Source: Bacteroides sp. (lineage in GTDB: Bacteria; Bacteroidota; Bacteroidia; Bacteroidales; Bacteroidaceae). Taken from it: a stretch of DNA of 64,000 nt. The translations under genes were made by a program, and so were the position numbers. Shown piece by piece: positions 20,092-29,177 of the stretch. The notes beneath the pieces were generated by a model that saw only the letters and a program-made list of their open reading frames with translations, had not been told where the DNA came from and ran no database searches. Positions within the stretch are counted from its first letter, which is position 1. Each line of letters opens with the position of its first letter. The stretch is taken from assembly GCA_021202275.1 (NCBI GenBank), contig JAJQDI010000003.1, forward strand, positions 1-64,000. The letters are read 5' to 3'.

Positions 20092-21210
20092 TCACAACTT
20101 TTTCAGTTCTTCTATCACGCGTTTGAGGGTGCGTGCGCTGCCTTCGGTCTGGTTGAACTCTTCTTTCCGGAAGGTTTCGGGGTTGTTGTAGAGGTCGAGG
20201 AAGATGTCGGCCCCTGCCCATACGGTCTGGATGATGCCCTGGAAGCGACCTCCAGTTTCGGGTACGGAGCGCTGGCGGAAGTCGATCATGTCGCTGATCT
20301 GTGTGGCGGCAGCGTCGGGGGTGTTCCAGGAGCAGGAGGCGACGTCGAACCCTTTCATGGCGAAGTAGACCGGGGTGAGGTCGGCGCGTTTGTAGTGCCA
20401 GTCGCAGATGAATACGTCTTTGGGGATGAGGTCGATGGCCCGGTGGGTGTTGTTCATGCTGGCTTCCCACATGCCGATGCCGGTGGTCTTGCCGTCGATC
20501 AGGCGGTCGCCCCAGATCATCAGGCGTCTGTTTTTCAGGGCGAGGTGGTTGCGGATCTTAGTGATCTCGCCGGCGAAGAGTTCGGCTTTGTCTCTGCCGC
20601 TGCAACGGGGACAGTGGTCGTCACCGATGTAGAAGACCTCGTCCATGCCGGCATGATAGAAGTCGGACCCGAAGACGTCCATCAGTTCATCTACCAGGGC
20701 GAAGACGACGTCGTGTACATCGGGGTGCAGGGGGCGGTAGCTCTTGCAGTAGAGGCCATCGGGGTTGGGAAAAGGGGTGTAGTCCTCTGTCCGGATGTGC
20801 GGGGTTTCGTCGAATTCGGGATAGACCCGCAACAGGTTGAAGGTGGTCTTGGCCCAGGACTGATGGCCCAGCAGGTTGATCTGGGGAATGGCCCGGATGC
20901 CGTATTTGTTGCATGTGTCTACAATCTTCCGGATGTCTGTCCGGGAGAGCGGGTTGGGGTTGCGCAGCTCGGGGTGACTTTCGTAGGCGTAGTTCCAGTC
21001 GACCCGGAGGATGAGGGTGTTGAACCGGGCGGGGGCCAGGTCGTTCTCGATGAATTTCAGAAAGGTGTCCAGTCCTTGTACGGAAGGGACAGGGATAGCC
21101 AGCCCGCGCATGGGCAGTATCTGGTCTATGTCTGTGGGTGCCGGGGCTTGTGCCCGTAAGATCTGCAGGGAGCAGATATAGAGGATCATGAGTTGTGTTA
21201 GTTTGTTCAT
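20092..21210 (-). CDS. GH20-family glycoside hydrolase (single catalytic domain)
   Basis: The 372-residue protein has a signal peptide (ILYICSLQILRAQA) and a (beta/alpha)8 barrel of the GH20 type. The catalytic Asp190-Glu191 pair sits in FYHAGMDEVFYIGDDHCPRC; upstream IPQINLLGHQSW and downstream GDRLIDG and IIQTVWAGAD match beta-N-acetylhexosaminidase-like proteins. It lacks the usual GH20b accessory domain and is shorter than most members. It probably removes terminal N-acetylhexosamine in the periplasm for the PUL. Compared with the other GH20 at 35707-37266 it lacks a C-terminal extension. R4 lies about 40 nt upstream of its start. Confidence 0.85.
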   Translation of the reverse strand: MNKLTQLMILYICSLQILRAQAPAPTDIDQILPMRGLAIPVPSVQGLDTFLKFIENDLAPARFNTLILRVDWNYAYESHPELRNPNPLSRTDIRKIVDTCNKYGIRAIPQINLLGHQSWAKTTFNLLRVYPEFDETPHIRTEDYTPFPNPDGLYCKSYRPLHPDVHDVVFALVDELMDVFGSDFYHAGMDEVFYIGDDHCPRCSGRDKAELFAGEITKIRNHLALKNRRLMIWGDRLIDGKTTGIGMWEASMNNTHRAIDLIPKDVFICDWHYKRADLTPVYFAMKGFDVASCSWNTPDAAATQISDMIDFRQRSVPETGGRFQGIIQTVWAGADIFLDLYNNPETFRKEEFNQTEGSARTLKRVIEELKKL

Positions 21211-21246
21211 GACGTTTGTTATTGGGGGTTAATAAATTGATTGGTT

Positions 21247-21278
21247 CTCTTCATTTCTTTGGCTGCAAAGAAACGAGG
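21247..21278 (-). repeat. R4 leader hairpin upstream of GH20
   Basis: TTTCTTTG (21254-21261) and CAAAGAAA (21266-21273) with loop GCTG, 36 nt upstream of the minus-strand start at 21210. Confidence 0.65.
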
Positions 21279-21535
21279 GGATGTATGATTTTACGATTGA
21301 AGTATGTACTTTGCGTATTTTCTGTGTATTGTTTGCTTGTATATATTATATTTCGGCATCCTGTAGAGACGCACGCCGTGCGTCTCTACAGGTGGATGAA
21401 TTTGTATCTGATATACCCTTCATGAGGGGTGTTTCTTTGTCTTTTTCTTCTTTTGTTCTTCTGTTCTTTTGTCTGAAAAAAGACAGGGGAACGAAAGAAC
21501 AAAAGAAGGAGTCTGGCGATCAGGCAAATCGTATA
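21279..21535. repeat. R2 palindrome and long imperfect hairpin
   Basis: R2 lies at 21361-21392 (near-perfect palindrome). An imperfect inverted repeat has arms 21447-21473 and 21482-21508, 22 of 27 positions paired around an AAAAAA-containing loop; its sequence is related to the 25-bp repeat after carB. It lies just beyond the stop of the PKD lipoprotein on the minus strand and could act as its 3' end. Confidence 0.6.
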
Positions 21536-22717
21536 TCAATGGATGAGTTCGAACTTGACATCGTCTACCAGCCACGGCGCGGCAGAGTCGGCCCAACTGG
21601 TGTAGGCTCCGATGCCGATGTATACGATGCCGGTGTGTACGGCGGTGTAGATGCCGTTTGTACCGCCTGAGTATCTGCCGGTGCCACCGATGAAGCTGGC
21701 GGTGAGGTCTCCGTCGTAGGCGAAGGATCTGTCGATGTTGACTCCGTTTTCGTCATTGCCCCAGCTTCCCCAGGTACTGAATTCGAAGTACATCTTGCTG
21801 TCTTGTGTGAAGTCGGGGTTGCCGTCGGCGTTGAGTTCATCTTCCCGGGCGATGTAGAACCGGAGCGCGGAGCTGACGGCTCCCGCGGGGAGTTTCACCT
21901 GCGCGCTGTAGAGATACTGCTTGCCTTCTTCTACTTCTACAGGCTGGTAGACGAATACGCGGGTACCGGCGGGGGTGTTGAACCGGTCGAACGATAGACA
22001 GGCTCCGCTTCCGCCGCTGGGGCCGTCTTCGGTGTAGCCGAAGGTATAGGTGAAGGGGTAGTCGGGGGCCAACGGATTGGAATAGGAGGACCAGTAGGCG
22101 GCGGATGAGGCTTCCATGTCACTTCCCTGGATGAGGTTGTAGTCGGCTATGACTTCGATGGTCTGGGTATAGGGGACGACGTCGTCGGTGAGTCCGGTGA
22201 TGGTGACGGTGACGTCGTAGGTACCGTTGGCCGGGAAGTCGTGGGTGACGGTGAAGCCTTCGGCGGGGTCGCTGCCGTCGCCAAAGTCCCAACGGGCCGC
22301 TTTGGCGTTGGCGGAGCGGCTGGCGTCGAAGCTGAAGCTGAGCCCGAAGCCGGGGGTGTAGGTGAAGAAGGGCACTGCCTGTCCGGCCACGTAGAAGGTG
22401 GCTGTGTCGGATACGTCGGAATAGCCCGCGGCACTGTTTACTTTGAGTGTTACGCTGTAGTCACCGCTGGCCGCGTAGGTGTGTACGGGGTTCTGCTCGG
22501 TGGAGTAGGTGCCGTCGCCAAAGTTCCAGTACCACGACTCGGCGTTGGTAGAAGTGCTTGTGAAGGAGACGCTGAGAAAGTCTCTCTCGTAGGTGAAACT
22601 GGCAGTAGGGGCGGGGCCGTCTACTGCTACGGATTTCAGGATGTTGTCGTCCTGGCACGAGGCTATCAGGGAGCCTGTGCAGGCCAGGAGCATGATTCGG
22701 AATATTATTTTTTTCAT
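21536..22717 (-). CDS. PUL surface lipoprotein with two PKD domains
   Basis: The start is taken at 22717 (MKKIIFRIMLLACTG), giving 393 residues, because the longer frame reads into the R4 hairpin. The signal ends at a lipobox with Cys21 (LIASCQDD). Two PKD domains follow with the hallmark WNFGDGTYS (about residue 64) and WDFGDGSDP (about residue 143). The C-terminal 200 residues are a beta-rich carbohydrate-binding-like module (SGACLSFDRFNTPAGTR, YLYSAQVKLPAG). It occupies the SusE/F-like position downstream of a SusCD pair and is likely an outer-membrane glycan-binding protein. The stop TGA opens a short R1-like TATACGATTTG. Confidence 0.85.
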   Translation of the reverse strand: MKKIIFRIMLLACTGSLIASCQDDNILKSVAVDGPAPTASFTYERDFLSVSFTSTSTNAESWYWNFGDGTYSTEQNPVHTYAASGDYSVTLKVNSAAGYSDVSDTATFYVAGQAVPFFTYTPGFGLSFSFDASRSANAKAARWDFGDGSDPAEGFTVTHDFPANGTYDVTVTITGLTDDVVPYTQTIEVIADYNLIQGSDMEASSAAYWSSYSNPLAPDYPFTYTFGYTEDGPSGGSGACLSFDRFNTPAGTRVFVYQPVEVEEGKQYLYSAQVKLPAGAVSSALRFYIAREDELNADGNPDFTQDSKMYFEFSTWGSWGNDENGVNIDRSFAYDGDLTASFIGGTGRYSGGTNGIYTAVHTGIVYIGIGAYTSWADSAAPWLVDDVKFELIH

Positions 22718-22737
22718 GTTGTTTTTGTTTTTATTTT

Positions 22738-22780
22738 GTTCATTTCTTTGGCCGCAAAGAAACGAACCAAAGAAAAGCAA
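22738..22780 (-). repeat. R4 leader hairpin upstream of PKD lipoprotein
   Basis: TTTCTTTG (22743-22750) and CAAAGAAA (22755-22762) with loop GCCG, then CGAACCAAAGAAAAGC and R1. The minus-strand start is 21 nt below. Confidence 0.7.
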
Positions 22781-23195
22781 AAGGATTTACGATTTGACGA
22801 ACCAACGGTCGACGAAGTCAACCAACGGTCAGCGAAGCTAATTACGATTTACGATTGAAAATACATCGTATAACGTATAATCTACGTCTCTTCACAGGAA
22901 AAACCCGCTTCGCTCAGACCCATCCTGCTTTTGGGGCGGCGTACATCTGCACTCCGCTTAACGCTTCGGGAACAAAGGCGACCCAACGCCTGTGCCAGGC
23001 GTGCCAGCGATGGCACAGTCTGCGTTTGGATTTAGGGATTTTCGATGGTATCATTTTCCTTTCCCTTGGGAATACCTTGCTGCTGTAGAGACGCATATTT
23101 GCGTCTCCGTATTTGTGTTTCTATATTCGTATCTTTCCATAAAGGATATCAGGTTGTTGTGTAATTTCAATCGTAAATCGTCCATCGTCCAATCG
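22781..23195. repeat. Nested R1 / CCAACGGT / R3 / R2 spacer
   Basis: R1 with ACCAACGGTCGACGAAGTC at 22786-22860, an R3 copy at about 22884-23030 (AAACCCGCTTCGCTCAGACC, CAGGCGTGCCAGCGATGG), a short R2 at 23083-23108, and inverse R1 at 23168-23200 that supplies the stop codon of the next gene. No gene is seen. Confidence 0.65.
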
Positions 23196-23798
23196 TCAAT
23201 CTTCTGGTTCTTCTTCCCTTTCCTTCAGCGCTTCTACGTCTATGACCACCACTACGGATGTGTTCTGGTCGCTGAGCTCGTACTGGGTGGGGTTGGAGAT
23301 CTCCACGGCGAGTACGAGGTTCTTTCCGGCGTAGGCATCATCTGTGAGTATCGAGTTGTCTACCGACAGGAAGAAGGAGGCGCTGCTCTGCCCCGGCTCT
23401 ACGGTTGCTTTGTCGGGCAGGGTATAGAGGGCAGCGGGCAGGGCCATGGCACTGGCGATCTCTCCCGAAGCGATGGCCTCTTCCGTGAGGATGGAAGAGG
23501 CGGAGACGTTCACGGTGAAGCCGGAGGCTCCGGAGATAAGGCCGGAACGCAATATGCCCAGGTAGATGTGGATCTGGCTGTTCTCTTCTTTGAAGTTGTA
23601 GGTACTTACCCCAGCGCCACTGGGCACCGGATAGTGGTTGTTGAGCCCGCCGGAGACGGTGGCCTGGGGCATGTATATATAGGCAAACCCATAATCGGCG
23701 TCTCCGTCGCCCTCCTTACAGCCTGCCACGAGGAGGCCGGAGAGGATCAGGATAAAAAACAGGGATCTGTAATCTTTGATAATGAATTTCATAAGCAT
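23196..23798 (-). CDS. SusE-position lipoprotein, DUF1735/BT_3044-like
   Basis: The start is set at 23798 (MLMKFIIKDYRSL) or 23792, giving about 200 residues; the longer frame is R1/R2 repeat sequence. The signal ends FFILILSGLLVAGCKEG (lipobox Cys). The body has FAYIYMPQATVSGGLNNHYPVP and a bacterial-surface beta domain resembling DUF1735-type lipoproteins that accompany SusCD. It probably binds glycan on the cell surface. The final residues EEEPED run into R1, whose ATTGACG provides the TGA. Assignment to one DUF rather than another is uncertain. Confidence 0.7.
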   Translation of the reverse strand: MLMKFIIKDYRSLFFILILSGLLVAGCKEGDGDADYGFAYIYMPQATVSGGLNNHYPVPSGAGVSTYNFKEENSQIHIYLGILRSGLISGASGFTVNVSASSILTEEAIASGEIASAMALPAALYTLPDKATVEPGQSSASFFLSVDNSILTDDAYAGKNLVLAVEISNPTQYELSDQNTSVVVVIDVEALKEREEEPED

Positions 23799-24204
23799 AT
23801 TTGTTTGAATTGTTGTCAATAAGAGACAAGAAGATTTACGATTGGACAATTTACGATGTACGATTGAAATTACATCGTAAGGGAGCATCCGCCTGTAGAG
23901 ACGCACGGCGTGCGTCTCCGCGATGTACGTCCCATCCGGAAACGTGTGTTTCTGTAGTGTGGGTCTCATTCCAAAAAATCCCATACATTCCCAGGCACAT
24001 CTGTATATATGGATGATATATATCCATACAGGATAATAGTTGCATCTTGTAACGTGGACCTACGCCTGTATTGGATCTGTACCGCGGAGACGCATGCCGT
24101 GCGTCTCTACAGGCGGATGGGATCGGTTGCCGGCTGGTGTCGGTGGGATGGATCATAGTATGTAATTTCAATCGTACATCGTCAATTGTCCAATCGTAAA
24201 TCTT
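23799..24204. repeat. R1-R2-R2-R1 nested spacer
   Basis: R1 at 23832-23880, R2 palindromes at 23892-23920 and 24083-24114 in opposite arrangement, each next to a GGAC/GTCC-containing arm, and inverse R1 at 24168-24204 touching the SusD2 stop. No gene is seen. Confidence 0.65.
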
Positions 24205-25902
24205 TTAGTATCCTTCGTTCTGCTTCAGTGTTCCTTTGGAGTTCACTATTTCGGCGTGTGAGAAGGGCATGTAGTAGTTGCGGGACAGGAAGGTGCGCGG
24301 GGCTACGTCTGCTACCTGGTAGACGAAGGCTCCGTTGGCATCTCTGGATACTTTCACGCCCTGCACCGGCTGGTTGAGTACGGTTTCCGCGTCTTTCCAG
24401 CGCAGCAGATCCCAATAGCGGTGGTCTTCGAAGGCCAGCTCTACCTGGCGTTCGCGTTTCAGAGCCTTTCTGAACGCGTCGCGGTCGGTAGTGGTTACTT
24501 CGGGCAGGGAGGTGCTGGCGCTGTTGCGCACCTGGGTCAATGCTTGCCGGGCAGAGAGGGTGTATCCGCTGGGGATCTCATCGGGGCCGTAGATCTCGTT
24601 CATGGCTTCGGCGTAGTTGAGCAGCACCTCGGCATAGCGGTACACCACCCACAGGTGCTGTGCCGTACCGCCCTGGGTGAGGTTGAGATTGTCTGTCATG
24701 AATTTCTTCAGGTAGTAGCCCGTGCGGCTGGTGTTGGCCTTGCTCATGTCGTCGCTGCCTCCGGGAGCCTGGTCGATCACGCGGTCGTTCCAGGTGCTGC
24801 CGTTGACCACGATAGAGGCTTCCAGGCGCGGATCTCTGTTGGCATACGGATCGGAAGGATCTTCCGGGCCGATGTATTCGTAGGCAGACACTAAGTTCTC
24901 CGTGGGGGTGATGCCGCTGTTGCCGCCCGGAGTAGAGATGGGGTAGTTTTCCGTCTCTAAGGTATTGCTGGCTGTCTTACGGATCAGGTAGATAGACTCG
25001 CTGTTGTTGAGTGCCCCCGTTCCGGTGAAATAGGCGTTGTAGTTGCGGTTCTGCGGCATCGTATAGTTCTTGAACACGATGAGGTCGTGCGCCGCGCGGG
25101 CCGCTCTTTCCCACTTTTCGGGGTCGCCTCCGGGGTTGTTGCGCGGACTGGCGGCATAAAGCAGTGTGCGGGCTTTGATGGCGAGCGCGGTGGCTTTGTC
25201 GAACCGGCCTGCGCGGGCGGCTACGTTGTCTTCGTGCGTGGCCCAGTCTACCTGCAGGTGATCCAGTTGCGAGTCGATCAGCTCCACGATATGATCCACT
25301 ACCTCTTCGTAGGAAGAGCGGGGGATGCTGCCCTTGTCGGGATCTTTGTCCATCGTAGTGGGAACGATGGGCACCCCGCCGTACATCTTGATCAGCTCGG
25401 AGTAGTAGTAGGCCATGGCCACTTTTGCTTCGGCCCTGTACCAGCGGAGCGAGCGTACGTCGCGTTCGTAGGTGATGCGGTTTTCGATGTTGGCCGCGCC
25501 CACGGTGTCGCGGTTCAGTGCCAGGAAGCTCTCTCCGTCCCGGGCATAGTCCAGGAAGAAGTGTGCCGCCCGGATGCCTTCGTAGTAAGTGGTATAGATA
25601 GACACCAACGGGTTGGAATTGGCGTTGATGGTGCCCTTGTTGAAGTAAGACACGTTGGCAACCGCCTTGGTCTGCTGCGCCTCGTCGGAGGCGGCAGCAA
25701 ACAGGTTGTTATCCAGGATCGTGAATCCGTACTGCAACGGCGTATAGAACGAGTTGGTAAAGGACTACAAGGTAGAGTAGTCTGTCTCCACCCGGTCGGG
25801 GGTGGTGAAGGTATCGAGCTTCGTATCTAAGAAGTCGCTGCATCCGGCCAGGGCAAGGGTAGCGGCCGAGAAGAGAGTCAGGTATATGTTTTTTCTTTTC
25901 AT
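24205..25902 (-). pseudogene. SusD/RagB-family lipoprotein (SusD2) with in-frame TAG
   Basis: From ATG 25902 the frame reads MKRKNIYLTLFSAATLALAG then CSDFLDT (lipobox Cys21), and is stopped by TAG at 25765-25767 (codon 46). The same phase stays open to 24205, total 565 codons. The remainder is a full SusD: DNNLFAAASDEAQQT near the N-terminus, AEAKVAMAYYYSELIKMYGGVPIV in the TPR part, and ALKRERQVELAFEDHRYWDLLRW near the end. SusD proteins capture glycan at the surface as a lid on SusC. A TGG to TAG change (STL-W-SFTN) would explain the stop. It may instead be an assembly error. It starts 12 nt after the SusC2 stop. Confidence 0.85.
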
Positions 25903-25914
25903 GACACAATACAT

Positions 25915-28797
25915 TTAAAAAGTTACTTGAACACCTACGTTGTATGACTGGAGCGCGGGATAGCCGTAGCGGCTTTCGGGATCCATCTTGTAGTTCCTAA
26001 GCAGGTTGCTGAAGGTAACTGGGTTGGAGGCGTTGACATACACGCGGAGTTTGGCGATATCCAGGTTGCGGATCAGCTTCTGTGAGAAGTCGTATCCCAG
26101 CTCGATCTCTTTGATGCGCAGGTAGTCGTTCTTGCGTATCCAGAAGGTACTGGCCCGGTAGTTGTTTTCGTTGTTCTGGGTAGTGAGCCTCGGATAGGTG
26201 GCGCTGTTCCGGGTGTCGATCCCCTGTTCGGGGTAGTAGGCCCAGGCGCCTTTAGCAATCTTGTAGGCGTTGCCGTTGTTGACGAAGGCGCGGGTCTGCG
26301 CGCTGTAGTCGAGCAGGTTCACAGAGCCTCCGGCGGCACCGCTGAAGAAGATAGAGAAGTCGAACCCTTTCCAGGCTACGTCTCCGCCGAAGCTGTACGA
26401 CCATCTGGGGTAGGCAGGGCGGCCGATCTCGGTCACGTCTGTCTCGTCGATGTAGTTGTCGTTGTTGAGGTCTCTGTAGCGGATGTCTCCCGGCTGCACA
26501 GTGCCGAACATGGGTTCGGGAATGCCCTCTTTCAGCGAACCATCCGCGTTGAAGTCGCTCAGCTGGTAGTAGCCGATGGCCTCCAGACCGATGCGGGTGC
26601 CGTAGGCGCGTCCGGTGCTGGCGTTGTAGTCGTACGCGGGGGGCACTTCCGCCATATAGTCTACCTTGTTCTTCGCGTAAAATGCCATACCGTAGAGGGA
26701 ATAGTTGACGGTGACCACGCGGTCCGCGAACAGGGCGCTGGCTTCGAATCCTTTGTTGGTCATCTTCCCTACGTTGCTGAACTGGATGTTACGTCCGTAG
26801 TAGTTCATCAGGGAGTTGTCTAAGGTAAGGATGTTGCTGCGTTTGTCCATGAACGCGTCTACAGTGAGGTTGAGCTTGTTGAACAGCGTGAGGTCGGCCC
26901 CTACGTTGTACTTGATGCTCTTTTCGGCAAATATATCTTCGCTGGCGATAAACAGTGGCGCGAGGGTACCCTGCCCGTTGAACGGCGCGTCGTTGCCTAA
27001 GTAGAGATTGCCCACCATGCTATAGGTATAGTACTGCTGGTAGAGGTAGCGTCCTCCTGAGGTGAAGGAGCTCAGGATATTCGTCGCGTCCGACTCGGAA
27101 CCTCCGGTTTTTCCTACCGACGCTCTCAGCTTGAGGGTATTAATGACGTTGTTGTTTCGCAGGAACGCTTCGTTGCTCACCACCCAGGCTGCCGACACGG
27201 CGGGGTAGAACCCGAACCGGTTGCCCGGGGCGTAGGCGTCGCTTCCGAAGTAGGAGAAGCCCAGCTCCGCTACGTAGCGGTTGTCGTAGGCATAGTTCAC
27301 CTTTCCGTTGTAGTTGAGGTAGTGGTACTTGTATCCGAACAGTCCGTCCGCTTTATAGTCCGAGAGATGGAAGTTGAAAGCCGAGTTGATGTCGTGCAGT
27401 CCGAAGCTGTTGCCATAGCCCAGCGTGAAGGCGGCCTGTATCCACTGATCCATATTGTCGGCACTGAGCTTGCTGGCCACGATGCTGGTGGTCTGGTCTG
27501 TGGTCTGTGCCACTCCGTCGAAGTACCGGGCGTAGTTCCTGGATTTGCTGAATCCGCCTTCTGACTTTACATAGAAGGAGAATGCCTCCTGCAGGTAGAG
27601 TCCGTCTAAGAGGAAATCTAATTTCTCTTTGAACTTGAAGTTACCCTGTAAGATGCGCCGGCGGTCGTTTCTCCATCCCAGTCCGCGGATAGATCCCATC
27701 GGGTTGTTGGGGTAGAGGGCAGTACCGGAGAAGTTGCTCGTGTCGTCTGTCACCTTTTCGTCATAGATCGGATAGATATTGGACGGGTATCGGGCCAGGT
27801 CGTCCATCAGGCTGCCGGTGGCGTAGTTGGGGCGGTCTCTGTCTTCGATGCGTCCGCCCACGTCGATGCTTACCTTCAGGTTCTTGAGCAGGTTGATGTC
27901 TAAATTGGTGCGTACGTTGTACCGGGAGAAGCGTATGTTCGAGGTCTCGTCGGTATTGGATACGTTGAAGAGTCCCTGTTGGTTGGCATAGCCCAGGACT
28001 ACGTTGTAGCGGATAAACTCGGAACCTCCGCGGAACGAGAGATCGACATCGGTATAGAATCCGTTGTTTTTCAGTACCTCGTCGTACCAGCTCACGTTGG
28101 TGCCCGTGCCGTTCTTATAGGCCTGTAGCTGCTCGTTGCTGTAGGCAGGTGTCCATACCTTGCCGTTGTCGTTGCTCACCGCCTGGTTGTAGAGGCTGGC
28201 AAATTCGTACGAATCCAACGGTTTGTTGATGTTGATGCCCCGTTGTATGCCGGAACGCATTTGCAGGTTGACGCGCATCTTGCCCACTTCGCCCCGTTTG
28301 GTCTCTACCCATATCACCCCGTTGGAACCTTTCATGCCGAAGGTGGAGAGGGAAGCAGCGTCTTTGAAGACGGAGATGCTTCCGATCTCGGCCGGGGAGA
28401 GGTAGTTGAGGTATTCGCGGTTGACCTCGAAGCCGTCTACGTAGTATTTGGCGGTGTTGGCTGATCCGCTCTGGGCATAGGTACCGACGCCGCGGATGTA
28501 CCATCCGGCGCCGTCGGCTCCCGGGGTGCCGTCGCCCTGTACCACGAACAGTCCGGGCAGGCGGCCCGAAACCGTGTTGGTGGTGTTTGCCGCCGGGTTC
28601 TTGTAGAGGGTCTCTCCCGATACGGTAGACACTGCCCCGGTCTGGGTAATCTCTGTGGCCGGAAACAAGCTTCCGGGCACTGTCGCGGGCAACAGCAGGC
28701 TGTCGCCTTCGGCCTGATTCTCCTGAGACATACCGTGCAGCGGTATCAGGCCCATCAAGGCTCCGAAGAATAAGATTTTGATATATTGTTTATGCAT
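25915..28797 (-). CDS. SusC/RagA-family TonB-dependent receptor (SusC2), short N-terminus
   Basis: The start is placed at 28797 (MHKQYIKILFFGALMG, about 960 residues), because the 28830 alternative lies inside the R4 hairpin. After the signal (GLIPLHGMSQ) the protein goes almost directly to the plug (AVSTVSGETLYKNPAANTTN, IRGVGTYAQSG, DAASLSTFGMKGSNGVIWVETKRG), without the carboxypeptidase-like domain most SusC proteins have. A long beta-barrel follows and ends in LQSYNVGVQVTF with terminal Phe. It would import glycan fragments with TonB energy, paired with SusD2. Confidence 0.93.
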   Translation of the reverse strand: MHKQYIKILFFGALMGLIPLHGMSQENQAEGDSLLLPATVPGSLFPATEITQTGAVSTVSGETLYKNPAANTTNTVSGRLPGLFVVQGDGTPGADGAGWYIRGVGTYAQSGSANTAKYYVDGFEVNREYLNYLSPAEIGSISVFKDAASLSTFGMKGSNGVIWVETKRGEVGKMRVNLQMRSGIQRGININKPLDSYEFASLYNQAVSNDNGKVWTPAYSNEQLQAYKNGTGTNVSWYDEVLKNNGFYTDVDLSFRGGSEFIRYNVVLGYANQQGLFNVSNTDETSNIRFSRYNVRTNLDINLLKNLKVSIDVGGRIEDRDRPNYATGSLMDDLARYPSNIYPIYDEKVTDDTSNFSGTALYPNNPMGSIRGLGWRNDRRRILQGNFKFKEKLDFLLDGLYLQEAFSFYVKSEGGFSKSRNYARYFDGVAQTTDQTTSIVASKLSADNMDQWIQAAFTLGYGNSFGLHDINSAFNFHLSDYKADGLFGYKYHYLNYNGKVNYAYDNRYVAELGFSYFGSDAYAPGNRFGFYPAVSAAWVVSNEAFLRNNNVINTLKLRASVGKTGGSESDATNILSSFTSGGRYLYQQYYTYSMVGNLYLGNDAPFNGQGTLAPLFIASEDIFAEKSIKYNVGADLTLFNKLNLTVDAFMDKRSNILTLDNSLMNYYGRNIQFSNVGKMTNKGFEASALFADRVVTVNYSLYGMAFYAKNKVDYMAEVPPAYDYNASTGRAYGTRIGLEAIGYYQLSDFNADGSLKEGIPEPMFGTVQPGDIRYRDLNNDNYIDETDVTEIGRPAYPRWSYSFGGDVAWKGFDFSIFFSGAAGGSVNLLDYSAQTRAFVNNGNAYKIAKGAWAYYPEQGIDTRNSATYPRLTTQNNENNYRASTFWIRKNDYLRIKEIELGYDFSQKLIRNLDIAKLRVYVNASNPVTFSNLLRNYKMDPESRYGYPALQSYNVGVQVTF

Positions 28798-28821
28798 AGT
28801 TTTGATTGTTATATTATTATT

Positions 28822-28866
28822 TCTCTTCATTTCTTTGCTCCGCCAAAGAAACGAAGCAAAGAAAAC
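28822..28866 (-). repeat. R4 leader hairpin upstream of SusC2
   Basis: TTTCTTTG (28830-28837) and CAAAGAAA (28844-28851) with a six-base loop, then CGAAGCAAAGAAAAC. The order R1, TTTTCTTTGCTTCG, hairpin, TGAAGAGAAA on the minus strand is the same as upstream of carB. Confidence 0.7.
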
Positions 28867-29177
28867 AACACCAGAAGATTTACGATTTGACGATTTACGA
28901 TGTACGATTGAAAATACATCGTATAATGTAAAATTTATGTTGTCGGCGTACAGCTACACTACGCCTGACGCTCCGGAACCAAAGGCGACCCAACGCCTGT
29001 TCTAGGCGTGCCAGCGATGGCAGTGGCTGCGTTTTGTCTGGGTGTGCCAGTCGGGTTGCGGACAGCTGTGGATGCTTCCGGTGTACCTTCAATGGTTTGT
29101 TGCTCTGACGAAGATTATATATTTGCATATAAGTGTAATTTCAATCGTACATTGTCAATCGTCAAATCGTAAATCCC
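28867..29177. repeat. R1-R3-R1 spacer
   Basis: R1 at 28877-28925, an R3 copy at about 28935-29045 (CTCCGGAACCAAAGGCGACC, TAGGCGTGCCAGCGATGGC) and inverse R1 at 29141-29177 that touches the SusD1 stop. No gene is seen. Confidence 0.65.
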
